Shown in pieces: positions 23,660-32,230 of a DNA stretch of 64,000 bases. The DNA is from Amycolatopsis albispora (GTDB taxonomy: Bacteria > Actinomycetota > Actinomycetes > Mycobacteriales > Pseudonocardiaceae). The first letter of the stretch is position 1. The number at the start of each line of letters is the position of its first letter. The stretch is taken from positions 4,588,001-4,652,000 of the forward strand of contig NZ_CP015163.1 of assembly GCF_003312875.1 (NCBI RefSeq), written 5' to 3'. The position numbers and the translations under genes are program-made. The notes under the pieces are model-generated. The model was given only the letters and a program-made list of their open reading frames with translations. It made no database searches and was not told the DNA's origin.

Positions 23660-24696
23660 CACCGGTTTCCCGCCAGGGTCAGCGAAACGATCCGGTCGAG
23701 CAGCGCGGCCATCGGCAGGCCGGCGGCGGCCATCATTCGCGGATAGCGGCTGTAGGAGGTCAAGCCGGGCAGGGTGTTGACCTCGTTGAGGATCACCTCG
23801 CCCGCTTCGGTGAGGAACATGTCCACCCGCGCCAGCCCACCACAGCCGAGCGCGCGGTAGATGGCCTTCGCGGTTTCCTGGACGCGGGCGCGGGTCTCGG
23901 CCGGAATGTCCGCGGGCACCACGATCGTCGAGTTCTCCGAGCCGCTTTCGGGATTGCTCTCCTGGTGGATCTGGAAGAATCCGTGGGACAGGGTGATCTG
24001 GTCCACTTCGCCCGCGGTCAGGTCCGGGCCGTAACCCAGGATGGCGCAACCGACCTCGCTGCCCTCGACCGCCGCTTCGATCAGCACCTTCGAATCGAAT
24101 TCACGCGCGGTTTTCACCGCGCTCGACAGTTCTTCGGGGCTGGCCACCTTGGTGACCCCGAAGGACGAACCCGAACGGGCCGGTTTCACAAAAACCGGGT
24201 AATTGAGTTCGCCGGGATCAATGGCCTGCCCCGGTGTGACGATCCAGAACTTCGGCGTGGGAATCCCCGCGTCGCGGGCCACCACGTAAGCCAGCGATTT
24301 GTCCATGCAGACAGCCGAACTCGGCACGTCACAACCCGCGTAGGGAATGCCGGACAGTTCCAGCAGCCCCTGGATCGCGCCGTCCTCACCGAGCTTGCCG
24401 TGCAGCACCGGCAGCACGAGATCGACGCCGATCGCCTCGTACTTGCCGTGGTCCAGCACGAGCAGCCCGCGGAAACCGCTGTCCGGCGACAGCACGACCG
24501 GCTGGGTGTCGCCGTTCTCCCAGTCCGCGCTCGGGCCCTCGCAAAGCTTCCAGGCGCCGCTCCTGGTGATCCCGATCCAGTACGGTTCGTATTTGCCGAG
24601 GTCGAGGTGTTTCGCCACCTCCCGCGCGGATTTGACGGAAACGGGGTGCTCCTCGGAAGCGCCGCCGAAGAGGATTCCGACTTGAAGCCTAGCCAT
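23659..24696 (-). CDS. vanA: VanA-type D-alanine--D-lactate ligase
   Basis: A 345-residue ATP-grasp ligase that joins D-Ala to D-Lac. It begins RLQVGILFGGASEEHPVSVKSA and has PVFVKPARSGSSFGVTKV and GLARVDMFLTEAGEVILNEVNTLPG. The omega loop reads FFQIHQESNPESGSENS: the His near residue 243 replaces the Tyr of D-Ala-D-Ala ligases and marks lactate specificity in VanA-type enzymes. ATG 24696 overlaps the end of vanH by 8 bases. It works between VanH and MurF in the cytoplasm. Confidence 0.96.
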   Translation of the reverse strand: MARLQVGILFGGASEEHPVSVKSAREVAKHLDLGKYEPYWIGITRSGAWKLCEGPSADWENGDTQPVVLSPDSGFRGLLVLDHGKYEAIGVDLVLPVLHGKLGEDGAIQGLLELSGIPYAGCDVPSSAVCMDKSLAYVVARDAGIPTPKFWIVTPGQAIDPGELNYPVFVKPARSGSSFGVTKVASPEELSSAVKTAREFDSKVLIEAAVEGSEVGCAILGYGPDLTAGEVDQITLSHGFFQIHQESNPESGSENSTIVVPADIPAETRARVQETAKAIYRALGCGGLARVDMFLTEAGEVILNEVNTLPGLTSYSRYPRMMAAAGLPMAALLDRIVSLTLAGNR

Positions 24697-25684
24697 GCTG
24701 ATTCCCGCTTTCGAATTCCAGGCAGTTGAGCAGGCCGTTCTCGACGGTGTCACGCAGGGCGTGGTCCGTGTAGTAGGCCGTGTGCGGAGTGATGATCACG
24801 TTCGGCATTTCCTGCAGCCGCAGCAGCAGCTTGCTGTCGATGGGCTTTTCCCGGCGGTCGGCGTAGAATACGCCTTCTTCGCCTTCGAGTACGTCCAGCG
24901 CGGCGCCGCCCAGGTGGCCGCTTTCCAGTGCGTCGACCAGTGCCTCGGTGTCGATGAGGGGGCCGCGCGCGGTGTTGACGATGAACGAGCCGAGCTTCAT
25001 CCGCTCGATGCGCTCGCGGTTCAGCAGGTGGTGCGTGGCCGTGGTGAGCGGCACGTGGAGGGTGACGATGTCGCTCTGCACCAGGAGGTCGTCGAGGGGA
25101 ACGTAGTCGGCGGAGGTCTGCGGGCGGTCGTCGTGGGCCAGTGTCTGGCAGCCGAAGCCACGCAGCCGGTCGATCACGGCGGCGCCGATGCGTCCCGTGC
25201 CGACCACCCCGACGACGAGGTCGCGCAGTTCTTTCCCGCGCACCTCGTTGAGCCGGTAGTCGTGGGCTTCCGCGCGGCAGATGGTGGACTTCGCGCCCCG
25301 GATCGCCATCAGCATCAACATCAGCGTGTAGTCGGCCACGCTGTCGGGCGAGTAGGAAACGTTGCCGACGGTGATGCCGACGCTGTTCGCGTAGTCCACG
25401 TCGAGGTGGTTGAACCCGATGCTCCTGGTGGAGAGGTAGGCCACGCCGACCTGGCTGAGCGCGCGCAGCGCGGCGTTCGAAATCCGGCTCTTGTGGCCGA
25501 CGCTGACACACCGATTCCCCGACGCCAGTCCGGCGTTCGCCTCGGAAACCACCTCGTCGGTGATGGTCGGCACCACCCCGAAGTGAGGCGCCACCTTCCG
25601 GAACAGGGCGGCTTCGTCGCGTCCGCAGCCGTAGACCGTGATCCCCACCCTCGGCAGGCCCGCGGCTGGTGCTGGTTCGCTCAT
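24689..25684 (-). CDS. vanH: VanH D-lactate dehydrogenase
   Basis: A 331-residue D-2-hydroxyacid dehydrogenase that reduces pyruvate to D-lactate for VanA. The NAD site VVGVVGTGRIGAAVIDRLRGFG is near residue 150, the catalytic Arg is in VNTARGPLIDTEALVDAL near residue 238, and the catalytic His is in ITPHTAYYTDHALRD near residue 300. SIGFNHLDVDYANSVGITVGNV is typical of VanH. First gene of the minus-strand operon vanH-vanA-vanX-GNAT-murG. An AT-richer patch with GTAT and ATAC half-sites (about 25715-25740) lies about 40 bases upstream and may hold the VanR-dependent promoter. Confidence 0.96.
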   Translation of the reverse strand: MSEPAPAAGLPRVGITVYGCGRDEAALFRKVAPHFGVVPTITDEVVSEANAGLASGNRCVSVGHKSRISNAALRALSQVGVAYLSTRSIGFNHLDVDYANSVGITVGNVSYSPDSVADYTLMLMLMAIRGAKSTICRAEAHDYRLNEVRGKELRDLVVGVVGTGRIGAAVIDRLRGFGCQTLAHDDRPQTSADYVPLDDLLVQSDIVTLHVPLTTATHHLLNRERIERMKLGSFIVNTARGPLIDTEALVDALESGHLGGAALDVLEGEEGVFYADRREKPIDSKLLLRLQEMPNVIITPHTAYYTDHALRDTVENGLLNCLEFESGNQHG

Positions 25685-25933
25685 GCCAGGCAGTCAAGGC
25701 CGTGCGGTGTTGCCACCACGTATGCAATTTTCAATACACGGACGATAAGTCGCTGGCGCAGGGCGGATGGGAATCATTGCGGCGGTTCCGTCGTTGTACC
25801 GGGCACAGTGGCTCGCCGCACGGTGTGCGCGGCCCTCATCAGCCTCGGGTTTAGGCCGCCGCCGGCGGGTTACCCGGAACTTGATCGCCCCAGACCCTGG
25901 CGGACAGGTACGTCAAGGAAAGAAGCGATTGAG

Positions 25934-26944
25934 ATGACACATACGTTGGACCGGCCGCCGGTCCGGCCCCCCAAGGCCGCGGCGCCGATACTCGCCGGTG
26001 AGAAATCCCGTACCGAAACCTTCCTGGTCAAGCTGTTCGCGGTGGTGCCGTTGCTGGCGCTGGCCGCGGCGGTGCCCTTCGCGTGGGGGTGGGGCCTTGG
26101 CTGGCTCGACGTCGCGCTGGCGGTCGGCTTCTACTTCCTGACCGGGCTCGGGGTGACGATCGGTTTCCACCGCTACTTCACCCATGGCGCGTTCAAGGCC
26201 AATCGCGGCCTGCGGATCGCGCTCGCGGTGGCGGGCAGCATGGCCATGCAGGGCCCGGTGATCGGCTGGGTCGCCGACCACCGCCGCCATCACGCCTACG
26301 CCGACCGCGAAGGTGACCCGCATTCCCCTTGGCGCTACGGCACTTCCGCCGCGGCGCTGGCCAAGGGCTTCTGGCACGCCCACATGGGCTGGCTGTTCGA
26401 CCGGGAGAAGACCAACGCGGAACGCTTCGCCCCGGACCTGCTCGCCGACCGCGACATCGTCCGGATCGACCGCTGGTTCCCGGCGCTGACCGTGGCCACC
26501 CTGCTCGCCCCCGCGGTGATCGGCGGGCTGGTGACGATGTCCTGGTGGGGTGCGCTGACCGCGTTCTTCTGGGCGAGCCTGGTCCGGGTGGCCGTGCTGC
26601 ACCACGTCACCTGGTCGGTCAACTCGCTGTGCCACCTGATCGGGGACCGGCCCTACGCCGCCCGCGACAAGTCCGCGAACTTCTGGCCGCTGGCCATCGC
26701 GTCCATGGGCGAGTCCTGGCACAACTCCCACCACGCCGACCCCACCGGCGCCCGCCACGGCGTCCGCCGCGGCCAGCTCGACATGTCCGCCCGGCTGATC
26801 TGGGTGTTCGAGAAGCTCGGCTGGGCCACCCAAGTCCGCTGGCCCAAGCCCGACCGCCTGGCCCGCAAGCTCAACCCCGGCTACACACCCGCGCCACGCG
26901 GGTTCGCCACAGGCGGGCCGCGGGCCACCGGGCAATCGGGGTAA
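25934..26944 (+). CDS. Delta-9-type acyl-CoA/fatty acid desaturase
   Basis: A 336-residue integral membrane di-iron desaturase. The three histidine boxes are present: HRYFTH near residue 84, HRRHHAY near residue 122 and HNSHHAD near residue 262, with hydrophobic segments at about residues 35-75 and 185-220. It would place a double bond into saturated acyl chains and tune membrane fluidity. I use ATG 25934. It is a single gene divergent from the van operon with a 249-base gap; nothing ties it to resistance apart from position. Confidence 0.92.
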   Translation: MTHTLDRPPVRPPKAAAPILAGEKSRTETFLVKLFAVVPLLALAAAVPFAWGWGLGWLDVALAVGFYFLTGLGVTIGFHRYFTHGAFKANRGLRIALAVAGSMAMQGPVIGWVADHRRHHAYADREGDPHSPWRYGTSAAALAKGFWHAHMGWLFDREKTNAERFAPDLLADRDIVRIDRWFPALTVATLLAPAVIGGLVTMSWWGALTAFFWASLVRVAVLHHVTWSVNSLCHLIGDRPYAARDKSANFWPLAIASMGESWHNSHHADPTGARHGVRRGQLDMSARLIWVFEKLGWATQVRWPKPDRLARKLNPGYTPAPRGFATGGPRATGQSG

Positions 26945-27052
26945 CCGAACACACGCTTCCGGGTGCCGTCCGTCCCACTGCCGGGCGAGTAGGCTCGGTG
27001 CACGCAACCGCGGCCGCGGTGCTGATCCGGGCCTGGTCAGGTCCGAGTTGGT

Positions 27053-27841
27053 GTGGCGATCACGAACACCGACCTGGAGGTGACCGGATGCGGGAAGCTT
27101 GCCGGTGGTGGGCTGGCGGTGGCTGAGGTCGAGGTTCTGCGTACGAGTGTGCTGGCCGCGCTGGGCGAGGGCGGCGGCGAAGGGGTCGACGTTGTCGGCC
27201 GGGTGTGCCGGGGGTGTGTGCGCTTGCTGCCGGTGGACGGCGCGGCGGTGTCGGTGATGGCCGACGCCGGGCGCCGCGAGATCGTCTACGCCAGCGACCC
27301 GGTGAGCACCGCGCTGGCCGAGCTGCAGTTTTCCCTGGGCGAGGGGCCGTGTTTCGAGGCGTCCGCCGCCGGCGGGCCGGTGCTGGTGCCGGAGTTGGCC
27401 GCGGGTTCGCCCGCGGCGTGGCCGGTGTTCGCCGCCGAAGCCGCCGCGTACCCGGTGGCCGCGTTGTTCACCTTCCCCGTGCAGATCGGGGCGGTGCGGG
27501 TGGCGACGCTGGACACCTACCGCTCGACACCGGGCTCCCTCGGTACCGCTGAGCTGGCGACGGCGCTGCAGGTGGCCGACATCGCCGCGCTCGCCCTGTC
27601 GGGGCTGAGCGGTGGGGGCGAACGCTGGCTCGACGGCGACGGGCGGTGGATGGACGGCGCGGGGATGCGGCACCGGGAGGTGCACCAGGCCACCGGGATG
27701 CTGATCGCGCACCTGGACCTGCCCGCTTCGGCCGCGCTGGCCCGGTTGCGGGCCTACGCGTTCGGGCACGGACGTTCCCTGCTCGAGGTCGCGGGCGACA
27801 TCGTGGCCGGACGGCTGCGACTGGACGAGGAGTTCCGGTGA
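27053..27841 (+). CDS. GAF-ANTAR regulator (first of a pair)
   Basis: A 262-residue protein with a GAF sensor (about residues 30-180: AAVSVMADAGRREIVYASDPVSTALAELQFSLGEGPCFEA) and a C-terminal ANTAR RNA-binding domain (REVHQATGMLIAHLDLPASAALARLRAYAFGHGRSLLEVAGDIV). ANTAR proteins act as antiterminators on nascent RNA. The start is uncertain: GTG 27053 gives the full open frame. It is followed by a second GAF-ANTAR gene 45 bases downstream, and both may answer the same stress. Confidence 0.85.
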   Translation: MAITNTDLEVTGCGKLAGGGLAVAEVEVLRTSVLAALGEGGGEGVDVVGRVCRGCVRLLPVDGAAVSVMADAGRREIVYASDPVSTALAELQFSLGEGPCFEASAAGGPVLVPELAAGSPAAWPVFAAEAAAYPVAALFTFPVQIGAVRVATLDTYRSTPGSLGTAELATALQVADIAALALSGLSGGGERWLDGDGRWMDGAGMRHREVHQATGMLIAHLDLPASAALARLRAYAFGHGRSLLEVAGDIVAGRLRLDEEFR

Positions 27842-27886
27842 ACATCACCATGGAAGCTGCTGTTGACGAACCAGGAGATGGTGGGC

Positions 27887-28633
27887 ATGGCCGGCCGTGA
27901 ACGACAGGTTGTCCGGGCGTTCGTCGCGCTGGCGGACACGCTGGTCAACGACTACGACGTCGCCGACCTGCTGCACACGCTGGTGCAGCAGTGCGTGGAA
28001 CTGCTCGACGTCGCGGCGGCCGGGCTGACGCTGGCCGACGAGCGAGGCGGCCTGCAGGTGCTCGCCTCCTCCACCGAGCAGGCACGCCTGCTCGAGTTGT
28101 TCCAGCTCGACATCGACGAGGGCCCGTGCGTCGAATGCTTCACCACCAGCACGCCGGTGCTGGTCGCCGACATCGCCGCCCAGTCGGCGCGCTGGCCGCG
28201 GTTCGCGGCCGAAGCGGCCAAGGACGGATTCGCCTCGGTGCACGCGGTGCCCCTGCGGCTGCGCAAGCAGACGATCGGCGCGCTCAACCTGTTCGGGCAC
28301 ACACCGGGAGCGCTGTCCGCGGACGATGTCGCGCTGGCGCAGGGACTGGCCGACACCGCCACCATCGGCATCCTCCACGAACGGGCCGTCCGCCAGGGCG
28401 AGGTCCTGTCCGAGCAGCTGCAGACCGCGTTGAACAGCCGGGTGATCATCGAGCAGGCCAAGGGTGTGCTCGCGGTGAGCGGGCGGTTGAGCATGGACGC
28501 GGCCTTCACGGCACTGCGTGGCTACGCCCGGCGGAACAACCTCCGGCTCAGCGACGTGGCCCGCGCACTGGCCGATCGCCACCTCGCCCCCACGGTCGTG
28601 CTGGCCGCGGCCCCGGCGAGCGGTCCCCGCTGA
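27887..28633 (+). CDS. GAF-ANTAR regulator (second of a pair)
   Basis: A 248-residue protein with a GAF domain (residues 20-170: LLDVAAAGLTLADERGGLQVLASSTEQARLLELFQLDIDEGPCVECF, VPLRLRKQTIGALNLFG) and an ANTAR domain (residues 175-235: QLQTALNSRVIIEQAKGVLAVSGRLSMDAAFTALRGYARRNNLRLSDVARAL). ATG 27887 has GGAG 9 bases upstream; ATG 27878 is too close to the same site. The GAF core GEGPC/DEGPC is shared with the first gene, which suggests duplication and divergence. Confidence 0.9.
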   Translation: MAGRERQVVRAFVALADTLVNDYDVADLLHTLVQQCVELLDVAAAGLTLADERGGLQVLASSTEQARLLELFQLDIDEGPCVECFTTSTPVLVADIAAQSARWPRFAAEAAKDGFASVHAVPLRLRKQTIGALNLFGHTPGALSADDVALAQGLADTATIGILHERAVRQGEVLSEQLQTALNSRVIIEQAKGVLAVSGRLSMDAAFTALRGYARRNNLRLSDVARALADRHLAPTVVLAAAPASGPR

Positions 28634-28646
28634 AACCGGGCGCCGG

Positions 28647-29121
28647 TCAGTCCGGAAGGCGCACGGCGAGCTCGTCGCCCAGTGCGGCGCCGCCCGCCAG
28701 TTCGAGGTGGTCGCCACTCCAGAACCGGCCCGCGTCGTACCAGTTCGGCCGGCGGCCCCGGGGCAGCAGTCCCATGGCCTCGTAGGTCACCGCGACGATC
28801 TCGGCGCAGTAGCCCGTCTCGAGCGCGGTGGTCTCCCGCTTCCGGGACGGCAGCCTGCCGCCGAGCCAGCGCGACGCCAGGCGCGCGGTCGACGGGAACG
28901 GGGTGCCGTCCAGCCGCGCGATCGTCCGCAGCACGGCGTCCTCCATCTCCCGGTCGACCGGGTGGTCGAGCTGGCGCAGCCAGACCTGCTGGTGGTACTT
29001 CTCGGCCCAGACCAGCACAGCCCGGCGAAGGTCGTGCAACTGAGCGCCCCCGGAACAACCACAGGTCGCCCGTGCGCGTCACGGCCACGGCTTCGTCGAG
29101 ATCGAGCGCGGTCCCCGGCAC
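28647..29121 (-). pseudogene. Decayed permuted-papain-like (YiiX/C92) peptidase gene
   Basis: Two frames of one gene. From GTG 29121 the frame gives PGTALDLDEAVAVTRTGDLWLFRGRS, the N-terminal strand of YiiX-type proteins. The rest continues in another frame from about 29045 (QLHDLRRAVLVWAEKYHQQ... to stop 28647) and includes TGYCAEIVAVTYEAMGLL, the likely catalytic Cys region. The segment expected in between, holding the catalytic His of the NHVG-type motif (some 50-60 residues), is absent and the frame is broken at the junction near 29045-29050. An insertion sequence sits 13 bases upstream of the start. The gene is therefore almost certainly dead. Confidence 0.65.
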
Positions 29122-29134
29122 GGCAGTAGCCTAG

Positions 29135-30720
29135 CTTGAGTTTTAACCTGTTCGTCGTGGTCGAGGTGTGCTCGTTTTGGTGTTCTTGCTGTGCTTGGGT
29201 TTTCGGGTGTTCGTGCTGGTGACGGTGTGGACGTCGTGGCGTGGTGCGGGTCGGTGATTGGGTGTTCCGGCGGAGCGTCCGGGGCCGGGCCGTGAGGGTT
29301 TCGGGACACCGGCGGGACAGGTGAGTTGTGGGCGCAGGTTCCGAAACCCTCGGCGGACTCTGGCCGGGGTGAGCCGCTGGGCTGGTCGGGGTTTCTCCCA
29401 GGGGCGGCGCAGGTCGGCGGTGAGGTCGCGGGTGAGGCGGAGTTGGGTGTAGGCGGTGATCAGCAGCCAGGTCCAGCGGTCGGCGGCCTCGGGTGAGCAG
29501 AGTTTCGGGGTGGTCCAGCCGAGGGTTTGCTTGAGCATGCGGAAGGTGTGCTCGATGTCGAAGCGGCGCAGGAACGCCTGCCAGGCCAGATCGACCTCGG
29601 CCTGGTCCAGGCCGGTGCCCGAGTGCCAGAGCCACACAGGTTTCGGGATCGCCCCGGAGGGCAGACGCTGGACCTGCAACCGGATCACGGTGCCCTCGAT
29701 GATCGGCAGGGCGCCGTTGTGGCCGGCCCAGGCGATGCGGTGGGTCAGCCGTGGATGCAGCCGATCCCAGGCCCGGATCAGCGCGGGACCATAGAGCCGG
29801 GTCGTGGTGTCGGTGACGACATCAGGCTCGCCCCAGGTGTTCGGGTCGCCGAAAGCGAACTCGTCACCGTGGCGGCGGGGCCTGCCCATCGTGCCGGGCG
29901 GCTGCGGCGGGACCGGGCGATGCAGCACCCGATCGGTGCGCATCCGCACCAGCACGGTGATCGGAAGATCGGCCAGCACATGGGCCAGGCGGGGACCGTC
30001 GTAGCCGGCGTCGGCGACCAGCAGGATGTGCGGGTCTCCCGGCCGCCAGTGCCCGGCTGCGGTCAAGCGGTCCACCACGCCCCGGATCTGCCGGGCGGTC
30101 ACGCTCGCGGCGTTGTCCCCCGGGCGCGAGCCGGACCGCGTCCAGCGGCGCGGTCCACGAACTCCGTCCCGCTTCCAGCGCGACGACGACGGAGTAAGGC
30201 CAGCCGGGCACCATCATGTGCTGGTCCTTGCCGCGGCCGTAGGTGTGACACAGGACCCGCTGCGGACACGTGTGCGCCTCCGGGCGCAGCCAGCAGGTCA
30301 CATCCACCGCCAGCACCAGCCGCCCGTCCGCGGCACGCGGCAGCGACACGCTGGTCAGCGCGGTCCGCAGCCGGTTGACCTCGACACGACCCCGCGCCAG
30401 CGCGGCATAGCCACTGCCATGACCACGGCGATGCTCACCGGCCAGCGATAACTCCGCGACCGACCGCACCGGCCCGTCAGCGCACAACACCGCGTCGGCC
30501 AACTCGAACAACGCGTCCGCCCGCCGGGTCAGGCACCGGTAGAACTCCTGCCGGAACACCGACAGCTCCCCGGACGCACCGGCGTCACGGGCGTGATGCA
30601 CACTGATCAACTGAAGCCCTTGGTCTCGATCTTCCTCTGTCGCAAGAAGAAGGATCCCCCAAGGGCTTCACTCATGATCAACAGGGGTCACCGCCGACCA
30701 CTCAGGCGTTAAAACTCAAG
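29135..30720 (-). mobile_element. Insertion sequence with 13-bp inverted repeats and CTAG target duplication
   Basis: The ends are CTTGAGTTTTAAC (29135-29147) and its exact complement (30708-30720). CTAG flanks both sides (29131-29134 and 30721-30724), so the element is 1586 bp. YTAR duplications of 4 bp are typical of the IS701 group of IS4-like elements. The target before insertion reads GCCTAGGCCG. One DDE transposase is encoded on the minus strand and is frameshifted. The element sits between a decayed peptidase gene and a small membrane protein gene. Confidence 0.88.
29143..30610 (-). pseudogene. IS701/IS4-like DDE transposase, frameshifted
   Basis: The N-terminal half (from TTG 30610: ISVHHARDAGASGELSVFRQEFY) includes LVLAVDVTCWLRPE, the first catalytic Asp region. 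The C-terminal half lies in a second frame ending at 29143 and includes LLVADAGYDGPRLA and FLRRFDIEHTFRMLKQTLGW, matching the R-x3-E-x6-K part of the IS4 signature with Phe for Tyr. The frames meet near 30110-30120 at a run of five G residues; removing one G restores LAPGDNAASVTARQIRG. Either the gene is inactive or the run is a sequencing error. A programmed shift is less likely, because a +1 slip would be needed. Confidence 0.8.
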
Positions 30721-30728
30721 CTAGGCCG

Positions 30729-30908
30729 ATGCGCTGGTGGAAGACAGTGGGACTGGCCGGGCTCGTCGGAGTGACCGCGACCGGCGTGGTGATCGCCCGC
30801 CAGGAACGACGGCGGCGGGCCTGCACCCCGGACGAAATCCGGGAACGGCTGCACGCCCGCCTCGCCGCCACGCCACCGGAGTCCGGCGGTACGACTCCGC
30901 GGGATTAG
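30729..30908 (+). CDS. Small membrane-anchored protein
   Basis: A 59-residue protein starting MRWWKTVGLAGLVGVTATGVV, one hydrophobic helix followed by a basic ERRRR segment and a cytoplasmic tail with TPDEIRERLHARLAA. Function unknown. ATG 30729 is only 5 bases from the CTAG duplication of the insertion sequence, so the element has replaced or displaced its upstream region; transcription may now start inside the element. It may be the first member of the small stress-type operon that follows. Confidence 0.6.
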   Translation: MRWWKTVGLAGLVGVTATGVVIARQERRRRACTPDEIRERLHARLAATPPESGGTTPRD

Positions 30909-31108
30909 CCGCCGAAGTCCGTGGCGGGCACGTGCCACCACGGCGTGCTCGTGCCGCGAACGGCGGGCAACCGGCGTATGCTGAGGGTATCGCCCCAGCC
31001 CCCGGCGACACCGACTGTGATCCACCGGTAGCCGGGGAAGCCGAACCCGCCTCGCGCCTGCCGAATCCGGCCGGAGTGCTTACCGCAACCGGGTTCGTGA
31101 GGTGCCAC

Positions 31109-31276
31109 ATGTTGGGAACCATCCTGCTCGTCCTGGCGCTCAGTGTCGTGCTGATCGTCGTCGGCGCCTTCGTCGAGGGCCTCATCTGGCTCCTCGTCAT
31201 CGGCGTCGCGTTCTTCGCCGGAACGGCCGCCATCGGGTTCGTCAAACGCAAGGCGCTCACCAAGGGCTCGCGGTAA
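31109..31276 (+). CDS. Small two-helix membrane protein
   Basis: A 55-residue hydrophobic protein (MLGTILLVLALSVVLIVVGAFVEGLIWLLVIGVAFFAGTAAIGF, then a basic tail) with two predicted transmembrane helices at about residues 3-21 and 25-44. GAGG lies 7 bases before ATG 31109. Proteins of this size and pattern often accompany Asp23 genes in actinomycetes. The function is unknown. It is followed 5 bases later by the next small gene. Confidence 0.75.
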   Translation: MLGTILLVLALSVVLIVVGAFVEGLIWLLVIGVAFFAGTAAIGFVKRKALTKGSR

Positions 31277-31281
31277 ATCGC

Positions 31282-31494
31282 GTGCGACAGCTGCTTCCGC
31301 CCTTGACCGTGCTCTCCTCGTATCCGCCGTCGGGCGGGCTCCAGTTGCACAGCCTCACCGAGATCTCCAGCTATACCTGCGATTTCTGCCTCGAATACGC
31401 GGAGTCCGCGATGGTCGCCACCGCCGCCGACGCGCTGGTCTGCCCCGGCTGCTACGCGCGGGCCCGAGTGCCGGGGCGCGGAGGGCGGTCCTGA
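31282..31494 (+). CDS. Small zinc-ribbon-like protein
   Basis: A 70-residue protein with two CxxC pairs, TCDFC and CPGC (about residues 36 and 57), spaced as in a zinc ribbon. Nothing else is recognisable. GTG 31282 begins 5 bases after the previous stop, and its TGA overlaps the ATG of the next gene (TGATG), which supports real translation. The role is unknown. Confidence 0.6.
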   Translation: MRQLLPPLTVLSSYPPSGGLQLHSLTEISSYTCDFCLEYAESAMVATAADALVCPGCYARARVPGRGGRS

Positions 31495-31676
31495 TGGCCC
31501 ACCGGGATCTTCGGCTCGACGCCGATTTCTCTGATTTCTCTCAGGTCGCCGAAACCCACTTCAACACCCTCACCGCGATCCTGGACGCCGTCCAGCGCGG
31601 CCTGATCACCCCGGCCGAAGCCGGCCAGCTCATCGACCGGATCCGGCACCACCCACCAGCCAAGGAGAAAAAATGA
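31494..31676 (+). CDS. Small conserved-looking protein, unknown
   Basis: A 60-residue soluble protein (LRLDADFSDFSQVAETHFNTLTAILDAVQRGLITPAEAGQLIDRIRHHP), predicted mostly helical. I do not recognise the family. It is coupled on both sides: its ATG overlaps the stop of the zinc-ribbon gene and its stop overlaps the Asp23 start (ATGA), so it belongs to the Asp23 operon. Confidence 0.65.
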   Translation: MAHRDLRLDADFSDFSQVAETHFNTLTAILDAVQRGLITPAEAGQLIDRIRHHPPAKEKK

Positions 31677-32125
31677 CAAGCGCCTCAACGGTGCACGCTC
31701 CGTCCGGCGAGGCCGGAGGCGCCCGGGCCAGCGCGCTCGCCTCCGCCCAGGGTGCCACCACCATCGCCGACACCGTGGTCCGGAAGATCGCCGGGCTCGC
31801 CGCGCACGAAGTTCCCGGCGTGTTCTCCCTCGGCGGCGGCACCGCCCGTGCTCTCGGTGCCATCCGCGAACGCATTCCCGGTGCCGCGGCCAGCGCCGGA
31901 CAAGGGGTCTCGGTCGAGGTCGGCGACACCCAGGCCGCCGTGGACCTACAGGTGCTCGTCCACTACGGGTACGCCATCGCCGACCTGGCCAACGCGGTCC
32001 GCGCCAACGTGATCACCGCCATCGAGCAGATGACCGGCCTGCAGGTCGTCGAGGTCAACATCAGCGTCACCGACGTCCACCTGCCCGACGAAGAAAGCAC
32101 GCCAGCCCAAGACCGCGTCACCTGA
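31673..32125 (+). CDS. Asp23/Gls24 family envelope stress protein
   Basis: A 150-residue protein with the Asp23/Gls24 domain (residues 27-135: GATTIADTVVRKIAGLAAHEVPGVFSLGGGTARALGAIRERIPG, VSVEVGDTQAAVDLQVLVHYGYAIADLANAVRANVITAIEQMTGLQVVEVNISVTDVHLP). Asp23 proteins associate with membrane anchors and respond to cell-wall or alkaline stress. The small membrane proteins in the same operon may serve as the anchor. ATG 31673 overlaps the preceding stop. Confidence 0.93.
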   Translation: MTSASTVHAPSGEAGGARASALASAQGATTIADTVVRKIAGLAAHEVPGVFSLGGGTARALGAIRERIPGAAASAGQGVSVEVGDTQAAVDLQVLVHYGYAIADLANAVRANVITAIEQMTGLQVVEVNISVTDVHLPDEESTPAQDRVT

Positions 32126-32230
32126 GCCAGGGTGGCAAACCTTCGCCCAGCCGAAAAGACCGACTGGTAGTAGGATGTGGGCAATCGCCCCGGCCCCCGG
32201 CGCCACGCGGACCGGCCTCCGGGAGACGAC

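Noticed and set aside
26945..27052. Riboswitch or attachment site after the desaturase
   Set aside because: The 108-base gap has no recognisable structure or repeat.
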